From positions 732,698-796,697 of the forward strand of contig CAVTBM010000004.1 of NCBI GenBank assembly GCA_963732905.1: a stretch of 64,000 bases of DNA. Reading direction: 5' to 3'. How positions within the stretch are numbered: the first letter of the stretch is position 1; every line of letters starts with the position of its first letter. This document shows, in pieces, positions 55,921-63,996 of the stretch. The notes beneath the pieces were generated by a model. It was not told where the DNA came from, did not search any database, and worked only from the letters and a program-made list of their open reading frames with translations. Source of the DNA: DASQZK01 sp963732905. GTDB lineage: Bacteria > Bacteroidota > Bacteroidia > Bacteroidales > GCA-2748055. The position numbers and the translations under genes were made by a program.

Positions 55921-56280
55921 TTAAGAATTGGGGTTACCGGTTGTCTGGCTGTTCAGCAGGCCGGAAAGGATCCTCTTCAATTCCTGAAGTTCACCGTTCA
56001 GGAGGCTGTTGTCTTTCAGGAGTCCATACTGTCTGGCCAGCTGAAGATAGGTTTCGAGCACGGAAACCGATGAGATCACCGAATAGATCCGGTCATCGGT
56101 GTTCATGCCATTCCCGGCTTCGGAAATGCCGTTTAGCCCGGCGGTCACATTCACTGCCGTACTACGGATTTTATCGCGGAGAAAGGCCGGGTCTCCCGGT
56201 CTGAATCGCTGGGTCAAACGGTATATGTCAGAAACAAAATACACAACCCGGTTCCAGTCGATATATTTTATACTGTCCAT
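55921..56280 (-). CDS. four-helix bundle protein (IVP/S23 family-like)
   Basis: 119 residues. Pattern WNRVVYFVSDIYRLTQRFRPGDPAFLRDKIRSTAVNVTAGLNGISE...DDRIYSVISSVSVLETYLQLARQYGLL matches the four-helix bundle family first known from rRNA intervening sequences (23S IVP proteins). Function unproven. These genes occur scattered in Bacteroidota genomes, usually beside small repeats. No neighbour gives context. Confidence 0.8.
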   Translation of the reverse strand: MDSIKYIDWNRVVYFVSDIYRLTQRFRPGDPAFLRDKIRSTAVNVTAGLNGISEAGNGMNTDDRIYSVISSVSVLETYLQLARQYGLLKDNSLLNGELQELKRILSGLLNSQTTGNPNS

Positions 56281-56455
56281 AGCTGAATGTTTTATGGTTT
56301 CACCCCTTAATGGGAAAAAGGGCCAAATCTCAGCTATGCTTTTTCACATATTTTTTCGGTAGCTATATAAATCAATGATAATCAAGGTAATAAATTTGCA
56401 ATTTATTATCTGCTGACCCTGTTGGTATGTCAAAACAAGTCCCGGGTTCCTTGTC

Positions 56456-58048
56456 TCAGAAGCCGAAGTTAATTCCGGCCATGGGTGTCAGCGTCCTGCC
56501 CTTATAAAACAACGGGGTATACATTTCAGCGGGGACGCCGTCGGTGTGCAGGACGCGGTAGGCGCAGCCCAGACGGAGATAGCCGTCGTTGATGATCTCC
56601 CACGACAGGTTGAGGGCCAGTTCATGCGACTCCCACACCCAGGTAGTGAAAGACTGGACGCTGAGCCTGTCGGTGCCCATGGCGGTATAATCGGGACCCT
56701 TCTTCGCCTGCGTATATTCGAGTGCAATTTCGCCGTTCCTGAACGGCCGGCAGCCGACGGTGAGGTACAGTTCTTTGGCATTGTCGGTGAGATAATGACC
56801 GAGGTTGTAGCGGTTCGACTCGAAGGTGAGGGTAGGAACGTAATGACGGAACACCAGGGCATCGCTGATGGTATATTCGATGCCGGCGTAGGTGTTGGGA
56901 ATAAGGTTGGTAAGGCGGATGCCTCCCTTGTAACTATAAAAGTTATGTTCGTCGGGGTTGAAGATGCGTTTCACTGCCAGTTCATCGAGGAACAGGCTTG
57001 AATAGACATGAATATGTGGGATGAGCCGGCAGGAGACATCGAAAAAGATCTGTGAGTTCATGTTGTCGATACCTGACTGGAGGCTGTGGTCCACGGCTTT
57101 ATAGAACATCAGGGGGATGAGATAAGCGGCATGGACGTTGTCGTAGTCGTAGATGATGCTGTTCCCCAGGGAAATGTCGAGGCCGCGCACCGGGATAAAC
57201 GTAACCAGGTTTGCTGCCAGGAATTTTGAATGGTACACCTGGCGGTAGGAAGTGCCATAGCTGTTGCTGATGATGAATGAGCGGCTACTGTCTGTCACTT
57301 CTGAATTGAGCCATCCGTGAATATACCTGAATTCGAGCCACCTGACGGGTTTCAGGTAGAGGAACAGGTGTGCAAACGAGGGTGTCCGGCCAGAAAAGAT
57401 GTTGCTGCCGTGGTAGTTGGTACCCCATTGGAAATGGTCTTTCACCAGTCCGATGCTTCCCACCCCGAAATCGTAGGTTATTCCGCCCCGCGATTCCCAA
57501 TAGTCGATATGGCCGTTGCTGTACTGTTTGAAATTGTCTCCGCCGGGCATCTGGTTCAGGTACTGCGGTTTGGTGAGCCACTGGCTGTCGTGGTTATCGC
57601 GGATGCTGGCATAGATCCCCAGGCGTCCGATGGTAGCCCAGCCCCCGGCCCCGTTCCACAAGTGGTAGGCCGTCCCGCTTTCGTTGTACCACAGATCACC
57701 ACCTCCAATCGGGTTGATGGTCACGGAGAAGGTAGAATCGCGGTAATAAAACAGGTCGAGGCGGCGGTGGAAATCCTTGTTGGGGATCAGCTCCTTATTA
57801 AAATCTTTCAGAAAGAAGGCGAGTTCTTCCTGCTGGCGGGTATTGAGGGTGACAGGATCGACGGCGTTGAGGAGTTGTGATATTTCCATGCGGCTGAGCG
57901 GCAGGGTGGCCGTGTTCAGCTCAATCAGGTTTTCGTTTGCCAGCTCTTCAAGGAAGGCGTAGACGCCGTTGTCGGGATGCACGGGAATATACTGGGCATA
58001 GAGTGAAGAAAAAAGGGTCAGGAGCAGTATAGTGAAAAGTTTTCGCAT
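56456..58048 (-). CDS. outer membrane beta-barrel protein, capsule assembly Wzi-like
   Basis: 530 residues. Signal peptide (MRKLFTILLLTLFSSLYAQ), a helical N-terminal domain (about 20-100: VYAFLEELANENLIELN...SRMEISQLL) and then a long barrel of alternating strands with aromatic ends, including GIYASIRDNHDSQWLTKPQ, SIGLVKDHFQWGTNYHGSNIFSGRTPSFAHLFLYLKPVRWLEFRYIHGWL. This combination resembles Wzi-type capsule-surface proteins. It faces a large repeat region upstream (58049-59099). Capsule genes are not in the window. Confidence 0.65.
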   Translation of the reverse strand: MRKLFTILLLTLFSSLYAQYIPVHPDNGVYAFLEELANENLIELNTATLPLSRMEISQLLNAVDPVTLNTRQQEELAFFLKDFNKELIPNKDFHRRLDLFYYRDSTFSVTINPIGGGDLWYNESGTAYHLWNGAGGWATIGRLGIYASIRDNHDSQWLTKPQYLNQMPGGDNFKQYSNGHIDYWESRGGITYDFGVGSIGLVKDHFQWGTNYHGSNIFSGRTPSFAHLFLYLKPVRWLEFRYIHGWLNSEVTDSSRSFIISNSYGTSYRQVYHSKFLAANLVTFIPVRGLDISLGNSIIYDYDNVHAAYLIPLMFYKAVDHSLQSGIDNMNSQIFFDVSCRLIPHIHVYSSLFLDELAVKRIFNPDEHNFYSYKGGIRLTNLIPNTYAGIEYTISDALVFRHYVPTLTFESNRYNLGHYLTDNAKELYLTVGCRPFRNGEIALEYTQAKKGPDYTAMGTDRLSVQSFTTWVWESHELALNLSWEIINDGYLRLGCAYRVLHTDGVPAEMYTPLFYKGRTLTPMAGINFGF

Positions 58049-58220
58049 ATTTCCGGACTTTCAGTGCAGATTATGGGGTATAAACGGGGATATAGGTTTT
58101 AAGTTTGGGAATCCGGGAATAAAAATAGTGAAAATTAGGGGGACAAACGCTTCGATTGCCTCTAAATCGCTACGACTAACCCTAAATCCCGTTGACTACC
58201 CCAATCGCTTTGAACACCCA

Positions 58221-58580
58221 TAAATCGCTTTAACCACCCCTAAATCCCCTGAGAGGGGACTTGAAGAGCGTGGAAACGGAACAAATGCTTTGATCACCCA
58301 TAAATCCTTTAACCACCCCTAAATCCCCTGAGAGGGGACTTGAAGAGACGTGGAAACGGAACAAATGCTTTGATCACCCATAAATCCTTTCGAACACCCC
58401 TACATTCCTTTAACCACCCCTAAATCCCCTGGGAGGGGACTTGAAGAGCGTGGAAACGGAACAAATGCTTTGATCACCCATAAATCCTTTCAAACACCCC
58501 TACATTCCTTTAACCACCCCTAAATCCCCTGGGAGGGGACTTGAAGAGCGTGGAAACGGAACAAATGCTTTGATCACCTC
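58221..58580. repeat. tandem direct repeats, 80/80/100/100 bp, carrying the TCCCCT-AGGGGA hairpin
   Basis: Four units: 58221-58300, 58301-58380, 58381-58480 and 58481-58580. The 100-bp units differ from the 80-bp ones by a 20-bp insert (CGAACACCCCTACATTCCTTT). Every unit contains AACCACCCCTAAATCCCCTG then a palindromic AGGGGA and CTTGAAGAGCGTGGA. Degenerate copies precede 58221 from about 58140. No gene. Confidence 0.92.
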
Positions 58581-58590
58581 TCCGACCCTG

Positions 58591-59030
58591 TAAATTATAT
58601 CAAACCAAAGGTCGGGGTAAAAATAAAGGAACTACCAAAAGATGTATTCGGGCGAATCTTCAAGTCCCCTTTCAGGGGATTTAGGGGTGGTCAACGCTGA
58701 ATACCCAGGAATTCTCTTCATACCCCGGCAATTTCTATCAAACCAAGCTCCGGGTAAAAAAACAGGAACTACCAAAAGATGTATTCGGGTGAGTCTTCAA
58801 GTCCCCTTCCAGGGGATTTAGGGGTGTTCAAGGGGAGGGGCTTGGAATACACTTTACCCGGTAAGTGCTTATGCCTGGACGGTTTTGCGGGTGGAACGGA
58901 GTAAAACGCTTCAACCACCCCTAAATCCCCTGAGAGGGGACTTGAAGAGCGTGGAGACGGAACAAATGCTTTGATTACCCCTAAATCCCGTGGGAGGGGA
59001 CTTGAAGAACGTGGAGACGGAAGAGATCGT
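58591..59030. repeat. inverted and direct copies of the same repeat family
   Basis: Reverse-orientation modules (TCTTCAAGTCCCC..GGGGATTTAGGGGTG) at about 58658-58702 and 58795-58830, each preceded by a conserved block containing CAGGAACTACCAAAAGATGT. Forward-orientation module at 58911-59030, containing two cores. Together with 58221-58580 and 59577-59781 they surround the DUF559 gene. Confidence 0.88.
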
Positions 59031-59099
59031 AATTCATTAAAAAATCCAGTATACACATAACAAAAGACCCTTCAAATAGCATTTGGCTGTTCAAAGAAA

Positions 59100-59489
59100 T
59101 CAGGATCGTAAATGGGTTCTAATGGATTCAAGGACGTATTCAATTTGAGTAAAGACTTCGTAGTTTGTAAAGCGAAGGACAGTAAGACCAAATCTTTCAA
59201 GTTCATAAGTCCTGCCTTTGTCTTTTTCCGAAATTTCAGGGATGTTGTGAACACTGCCGTCAACTTCAATAACCAGTTTGCACTGATGACAGTAAAAATC
59301 AACTATAAAAATATCAATAGGATGCTGATTCCTGAATTTGAATCCATCGATTTGTCTCTTACGGAGTTTTGACCACAGGACTTTCTCTGCTTCTGTCATA
59401 TTTTTACGCAGATCGCGGGCATTCATAATAATGTCTGGTTTAGCCCCATAGTACATGGTCATTTCCACCGTTCTTCCAAGGTAAGCCAT
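59100..59489 (-). CDS. DUF559 protein (Vsr-like endonuclease fold)
   Basis: 129 residues (118 from the Met at 59456, MYYGAKPDI, where many family members start). Motifs: RDLRKNMTEAEKVLWSKLR, GFKFRNQHPIDIFIVDFYCHQCKLVIEVDGSVHN (Asp in FIVDF, Glu in VIEVDG: the catalytic-type acidic core of the Vsr/PD-(D/E)XK fold) and RTYELERFGLTVLRFTNYEVF. The family is often annotated as a mobile nuclease-like protein and not characterised. It is surrounded on both sides by copies of one repeat family. Confidence 0.88.
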   Translation of the reverse strand: MAYLGRTVEMTMYYGAKPDIIMNARDLRKNMTEAEKVLWSKLRKRQIDGFKFRNQHPIDIFIVDFYCHQCKLVIEVDGSVHNIPEISEKDKGRTYELERFGLTVLRFTNYEVFTQIEYVLESIRTHLRS

Positions 59490-59576
59490 ACTGAAAGGTA
59501 CAAAAATTCAACTGTGGATACAACAGATAATATTAAAGGATAATTAAAATAGCTCTTTTTTGATCAACCGACGACC

Positions 59577-59781
59577 CCTACATTCCAATAACCACCCCTA
59601 AATCCCCTGAGAGGGGACTTGAAGAGCGTGGAAACGGAATATCCGCTTTGATCACCCCTCCGACCTGGCAATTTCTCTCAAACCAATGCTCTGAGTAAAA
59701 AAACAGGAACTACCCAAGGATGTATTCGGGCGATTCTTCAAGTCCCCTCCCAGGGGATTTAGGGGTGTTCAACGCTGAATA
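59577..59781. repeat. paired forward/reverse repeat module (MITE-like)
   Basis: A forward unit (59587-59666) runs directly into a reverse unit (59667-59781), so the module ends are inverted copies of CCACCCCTAAATCCCC. The same forward-reverse pairing occurs at 58481-58702. IS21-type element begins within about 16 bases of its right end. Confidence 0.85.
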
Positions 59782-59796
59782 CTTTTAACACCGAAC

Positions 59797-59834
59797 TAAA
59801 ACGTTACCACCAAACAAGAAAAAATGATACCACC
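59797..59834. repeat. transposon terminal inverted repeat, left
   Basis: Starts TAAAACGTTACCACC and ends ATGATACCACC; reverse complement found at 63959-63996. Confidence 0.85.
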
Positions 59835-59994
59835 CCTCTGCGTTGTTTATTATTTCAGTATTTCAGAACTCTGCTTTTTTCCTTTTTCCGGTGGATTTTT
59901 TTATGTTCGATTTTCAAGTTAAAACAAGCAACTTTTTACTGTAAGGATTTCAAAACTCTATTAGCTATCTGTCAGATTGTAAGCGTTATAACTG

Positions 59995-60030
59995 CACTAA
60001 AAAAGGTGCTAACCATTGTCAGCACCTTTT
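59995..60030 (-). terminator. terminator after istB
   Basis: Perfect 10-bp stem AAAAGGTGCT / AGCACCTTTT (60001-60010, 60021-60030), loop AACCATTGTC. Reading on the minus strand it is followed by TTTTTTAG. It is 27 bases after the istB stop. Confidence 0.8.
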
Positions 60031-60056
60031 CTTTGGAAAGAGATATCAGGTTTATT

Positions 60057-60887
60057 TTACTTTTCTTCTGACGTTTCCTGTTTTTTTACGGCATACTGTT
60101 TCTGTAATAATTCACTCTCGTACATCCGGTAGCTTGGTCCATTTATCCTTACAATGACCGAGTGATGGAAGATCCGGTCCAGTATGGCTGATGTGGTGAT
60201 GGGATCTCCCAGGAACTCCGCCCAGTCTTGTTCCTCCACGTTAGTTGTGAAGATCAGAGATTTATTATCATTGTAGCGATGGTCGATCACTTTAAACAGC
60301 AGATGCGCTTCTTTGACCACCTGCAATTCCAGCCTGTCGTGGCCCATTTCATCGATCACCAGTAAATCCGGATTAGTGTACTTCCTCATCCTTTTCTCCA
60401 GGGTTTTTTCATACACCCCTGTATTCAGGTCAACGATCAGATCGCTGCAGGTGGTGTAATAGGTTTTATATCCCCTCTGACAGGCTATCAATGCCAGACT
60501 TCTGGCAATATGACTTTTCCCCACGCCATTCATTGTGCTTGTGAAAAGAATCGACTGGTTTCTCTGTATGAACTCAAGCGAGGCCAGGTCCATGATCAGG
60601 CGGCGGTCCAGACCGCTCTGGAAGTCAAAATCAAAATCTGCCAGCATTTTCATTGGTTGAGGCAGCCGGCTGTTATTGATCAGGTATTCAATGCGCCTTT
60701 GCTCCTTCGCCGAGGCTTCTACCTGGATGATGTTACTGATAAACTCATAGTATCCCGGAGAGTCTTCATTGGCCCGGTCAACCATCTGTTGGTACTCTTC
60801 GGCCAGGAGCTTCAGCCCGAGGTAGCGACAGTTCCCGGTGAACTGCTCTGCCTGTCGGCTGGCATGATTCTTATTTTTGCTATTCAT
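60057..60887 (-). CDS. istB: IstB-like AAA+ ATPase (IS21 family helper)
   Basis: 276 residues. Helical N-terminus, then the AAA+ core: P-loop TMNGVGKSHIARS (about 118-130; the first Gly of GxxxxGKS is replaced by Thr118), Walker B DLLVIDEMGHD, and IFTTNVEEQDWAEFLGD...AILDRIFHHSVIVRINGPSYRM, all typical of IstB. It is the ATPase that drives IstA assembly and target selection. Overlaps the istA end by 8 bases (start 60887, istA stop 60880). The Thr for Gly is unusual but the GKS is intact. Confidence 0.92.
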   Translation of the reverse strand: MNSKNKNHASRQAEQFTGNCRYLGLKLLAEEYQQMVDRANEDSPGYYEFISNIIQVEASAKEQRRIEYLINNSRLPQPMKMLADFDFDFQSGLDRRLIMDLASLEFIQRNQSILFTSTMNGVGKSHIARSLALIACQRGYKTYYTTCSDLIVDLNTGVYEKTLEKRMRKYTNPDLLVIDEMGHDRLELQVVKEAHLLFKVIDHRYNDNKSLIFTTNVEEQDWAEFLGDPITTSAILDRIFHHSVIVRINGPSYRMYESELLQKQYAVKKQETSEEK

Positions 60888-62319
60888 TCCTATTGGGTTT
60901 AAAGGTTAACTTGACACTGTAACGAGGCTCTGAGTTGTTTTCCAGGAACTTTTCGATAGTGCCCGATTCAAAAACCCTGTATTGCCAGGCCCGGCGTACG
61001 GCTACCAGGATATCTTCAACCCGGTAGTTCACTTTCAGGGCCAAAAGGCTTCTAAGATGATGTCGCCATGATGTGGGTTTATGCCGCTTTATCTGATCGA
61101 TATACCCGCTCATCTCCGGTGATAAGCTCTCAAGGCGGGAGATCACATCGGCTATAGGTAGATCAGATTTCTTAGAAGTCCTCTTATGCTCACCAACGTA
61201 ACGTTCCTTATGGCCCTTTTCTGCCAGCGCATGACAGGCGATCTGCTCACCTGAGGGAGAGTATACGATCATCTCTTTATCGGTAATACGCACCATGCAG
61301 GACTCAAACATGTATTTTTCGGGTACCACATACTGGTAACCTTCCCAGTAAATGCACGACTCCTGATTCACTACTTTATGCGTTAGCAAGGAGGTGTCAA
61401 AATGATTTGCCGGCAGCGCCTGCAGGTAGGGTTGCTCCTGGATGTACATATCAATGGGCCTTTTCTTTGTGGTGCCATGGATGCGCAGATCGTTTACCCG
61501 CTCAAGCCATAATGCCAACTGTCTTTTCAGATCTTCCCGGTCTTTGAACTCACGGCCGTTGAGAAAATTCTGTTCCAGATACCAAAACGTCCGTTCCACC
61601 TTCAGGTTTTCCTGCGGATGGCGTGGGGTGATCGTTTTTGGAGTGAACCTGTACCAGGTGGCGAAGGTCAGGTACTTGCGGTTGAAGACCGGACTGCCCG
61701 GCTCCCAGCGCTCCACGCATGCCTTTTGATTATCACTCCTGACTTCACGTGGTACGCCGTCCATGTAGATAAAAGCGGCTATAAGCTCACGAAAAAGCGT
61801 CTGTTGCTTTTTATCATCCACCACGGCAATGTACTGCCGGCGTGAGTAACAAAGGATGTAGCTGAAAAAGGTTACCTGCTCGGTTTTGCCCGTTAAGGTA
61901 AAGGTGATATTGTAATCACTCCAGTCGTGGGCAGCCAGCTGACCCGGGTCCGTTTCCACCATCCTGACCGGTGCTTTTGGACCCACCCCACGGAGGCTTT
62001 TAAGATATTCACGAACGATGGTGATCCCTCCCTCATATCCCTTTTCCTTTAGCAGCTCATAGACCCGCTGTCCCTTGATTTTACTGTATTTGTCCAAAAC
62101 GTCGGTAATAAATTCCTTATAGGGATCCAGCTTGCTGAGACGTTTCTTTTTCAGGGGTATTTCACCCTCGGGGGTGGTATCACGTTTGGCCGAGTTTGAT
62201 ACCAGCACACGGTGTATGCGATTACGCGAGATACACAACTCACGGGATATCCTTCGGATAGACCAGCCCTTCTGAAGGTGAAGGGTGACCACCACATTGT
62301 CTATGTTTTCATCTTTCAT
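60880..62319 (-). CDS. istA: IS21-family transposase (IstA-type)
   Basis: 479 residues. N-terminal helix-turn-helix (KGWSIRRISRELCISRNRIHRVL), second HTH-like region, and an RNase H-type DDE core: Asp in LAAHDWSDYNITF, Asp in VPREVRSDNQKACVERW, Glu in RHPQENLKVERTFWYLEQNFLNG. C-terminal DNA-binding domain. Intact. The start overlaps the ParB-like gene stop by 4 bases (ATGA), implying coupled translation. Confidence 0.93.
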   Translation of the reverse strand: MKDENIDNVVVTLHLQKGWSIRRISRELCISRNRIHRVLVSNSAKRDTTPEGEIPLKKKRLSKLDPYKEFITDVLDKYSKIKGQRVYELLKEKGYEGGITIVREYLKSLRGVGPKAPVRMVETDPGQLAAHDWSDYNITFTLTGKTEQVTFFSYILCYSRRQYIAVVDDKKQQTLFRELIAAFIYMDGVPREVRSDNQKACVERWEPGSPVFNRKYLTFATWYRFTPKTITPRHPQENLKVERTFWYLEQNFLNGREFKDREDLKRQLALWLERVNDLRIHGTTKKRPIDMYIQEQPYLQALPANHFDTSLLTHKVVNQESCIYWEGYQYVVPEKYMFESCMVRITDKEMIVYSPSGEQIACHALAEKGHKERYVGEHKRTSKKSDLPIADVISRLESLSPEMSGYIDQIKRHKPTSWRHHLRSLLALKVNYRVEDILVAVRRAWQYRVFESGTIEKFLENNSEPRYSVKLTFKPNRNE

Positions 62320-63317
62320 CTTGCTCTAGAGAGTTTATTTTCATGGATTTGTAAATCGTCAATGACTTTGGTCAGCTTTTCGGCATATCCCTGCACCTTT
62401 TCAAGCTGCGGTGTGATAATTTTCTTTTCGGTTTCCTTTAATGCAACCACCTGCCTCTTATCCAAGCACGAGAGCAAATGCTTGATCATTGAAAAGACAT
62501 ATCGGGTCGATTTGATCAGGTCATTGCCATATCGGCTCAGCCTGGGATCATCTATGTCTATATCATAGGACAGATCAGGTTCTCTGTCTGAAAGTGCAAC
62601 CTCCGGGTGGGCCAGGATGTATCGCTGCTGATCCTGGTCTTCGGCCTCAAGGAAGGCATCCACCAAAGCGTTACTCTGCCGGCTGGAAAAGCCCCAGGAA
62701 GTGATCACCCGGGCTACTTCCATCTGGTTGCCGCGCGGCAACTTTATAAGTCGCGGGCCTGAGTGCCGTTTAATACCCCCATCCGGATCTCACTTACCAG
62801 TTGCTCATCCAGCCTGCTGATCAGCGACAGCCTGCGGCTTACCCAGGAACGGCTGTAACCTGTGAGCCTGGAAAGGCTTTGCTGACTTAGATCATGTCTT
62901 CTTAAAAGATCATCCAGGATCAGGGCCTCCTCCCAGACTTCCATCGACTCGGTGGGGACGATTATTACGCAAGACAAGAAGCTTGGCTTGTTTTAAATCA
63001 ACATCCAGAACATGACACTCAAGCGTTTCCATCATCAGTTCTATGGCTGCATATACACGCTTAATGCCATCGATCACCTGGTATTTGCCTTCATTGAGGT
63101 GGGCTACGACCGGTTGCAGTTGACCATGCAAGTGCATGGAGTTTTGAATGCGACTGACACACCCCGGATTGATTATCCGCATCCCGGCAAGCGACAGATC
63201 AAATTTTTCTATGGGTATTTCTTCGATCTTAAGGTTCAACGGTATCGGGTTTTTTCTATGAGTAAATGTAGGAGGCTGAAAAACCCTTTGCAATCGAGGT
63301 CCCATTTTTACAATCAA
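62316..63317 (-). pseudogene. ParB/RepB/Spo0J-like gene, split over three frames
   Basis: Three segments form one ParB-like protein. N-part (63317 to about 62950): RIINPGCVSRIQNSMHLHGQLQPVVAHLNEGKYQVIDGIKRVYAA, with the GxxRxxA-type motif of ParB CTP-binding domains, then KLLVLRNNRPHR. Middle (about 62950-62752): SMEVWEEALILDDLLRRHDLSQQSLSRLTGYSRSWVSRRLSLISRL, a clear ParB-type HTH. C-part (to 62316): IKLPRGNQMEVARVITSWGFSSRQ... One extra base near 62950 (the G after CACCGA) and one missing base near 62745 join the frames. Overlaps istA and the zinc-finger gene by 4 bases each. Possibly real decay, programmed shifting, or assembly error. Confidence 0.8.
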
Positions 63318-63473
63318 GTCCCAGATTCGATCAAAATGGACTCTTTCTTTGATAATATCTGCATCCTGGCAATAAACGAGGTCCCATTTACAATCTTTTC
63401 ATTTTGCATCTTAAAAATCGCGTATGTCTCACCATCATTGGGCGGTGTGAATAACGAGGTCCCATTTACAATC
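63295..63473. repeat. three iteron-like copies of CGAGGTCCCATTTACAATC
   Basis: Copies at 63295-63315 (two extra T), 63377-63395 and 63455-63473, same direction, start-to-start spacing 82 and 78 bases. They lie inside the 3' part of the zinc-finger gene and the start of the parB-like gene. In the minus-strand protein they give repeated IVNGTS motifs. Could be binding sites for a transposon protein. Confidence 0.85.
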
Positions 63474-63784
63474 ATTGCTGCAGGTTCTTTTTGACGATTT
63501 TTATTCCGTTCTTTCTGTAGCTCGCGATTGCGGTTAACATACCGTGGATGATTTTTCCTGTATTCTTGCTGGTATTGATGAGCCGGGCGATTTTCCCGCC
63601 ATGCCTTTTGAGCCTCAAGATGCTTTTTGCGATACATCTTATCACTTTGATATCGCTCCTTTTTTCTGGCACTCCTTCGCGCCTGCTGACAGCTCATATC
63701 GGAACAATATTTTTGATTGGCTTTTAGACGGGGATTCTGTGGCAGCGTTTTACCACAATGCAAGCATGTAAAGGTTGGTGGCAT
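63314..63784 (-). CDS. zinc-finger, basic transposon-associated protein
   Basis: 156 residues. N-terminal C4 finger: Cys7-x2-Cys10 (CLHCGKTL) and Cys27-x4-Cys32 (YCSDMSCQQARR), followed by a very basic helical region (about 33-105: RRSARKKERYQSDKMYRKKH, then a PxxYVNRNRELQKERNKNRQ-type repeat). This resembles a protein family I know next to IS21/ParB-like units, function unproven; nucleic-acid binding is likely. The last about 50 residues (two IVNGTS copies) look unconserved and lie over the iteron repeats. First gene of the element; stop overlaps the parB-like start (ATGA). Confidence 0.75.
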   Translation of the reverse strand: MPPTFTCLHCGKTLPQNPRLKANQKYCSDMSCQQARRSARKKERYQSDKMYRKKHLEAQKAWRENRPAHQYQQEYRKNHPRYVNRNRELQKERNKNRQKEPAAMIVNGTSLFTPPNDGETYAIFKMQNEKIVNGTSFIARMQILSKKESILIESGT

Positions 63785-63958
63785 GGTTACGGGCTTTCAA
63801 AATACCCATAAGATTACTGAATATCAGATATATCTAGACTGTTAGACGGTTCTTTCAAAAAATGACTGTTGATATCAAAAACGTAATAAAAACAGAATTT
63901 AAATTTTAAAACTGTCATTAAGGCATATATGAGACAATCGGAATTTGATCAAAGAGAA

Positions 63959-63996
63959 GGTGGTATCGTTTTTTACCGGTAGGTGGTAACGTTTTA
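63959..63996. repeat. transposon terminal inverted repeat, right
   Basis: Reverse complement of 59797-59834 with six mismatches; contains GGTGGTATCGTTTTTT and GGTGGTAACGTTTTA. About 174 bases upstream of the zinc-finger gene, the only place for the operon's promoter. Confidence 0.85.

Larger units (their letters stand above)
59797..63996 (-). mobile_element. IS21-type transposon, 4.2 kb, with zinc-finger and ParB-like genes
   Basis: Bounded by 38-bp inverted repeats (59797-59834; 63959-63996; 32 of 38 positions identical), each holding two related sub-repeats (CGTTACCACC and GATACCACC), like the multiple terminal repeats of IS21 elements. The genes on the minus strand are zinc finger (63784), parB-like, istA, istB, with 4-base overlaps at both joints upstream of istA and an 8-base overlap istA/istB. 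Target duplications cannot be checked because the window ends at 64000. Canonical TG..CA tips not identified. Confidence 0.85.

Noticed and set aside
58221..58580. CRISPR array possibility for the 80/100-bp repeats
   Set aside because: Tandem repeats of 80-100 bp with near-identical content throughout, not repeat-spacer alternation.
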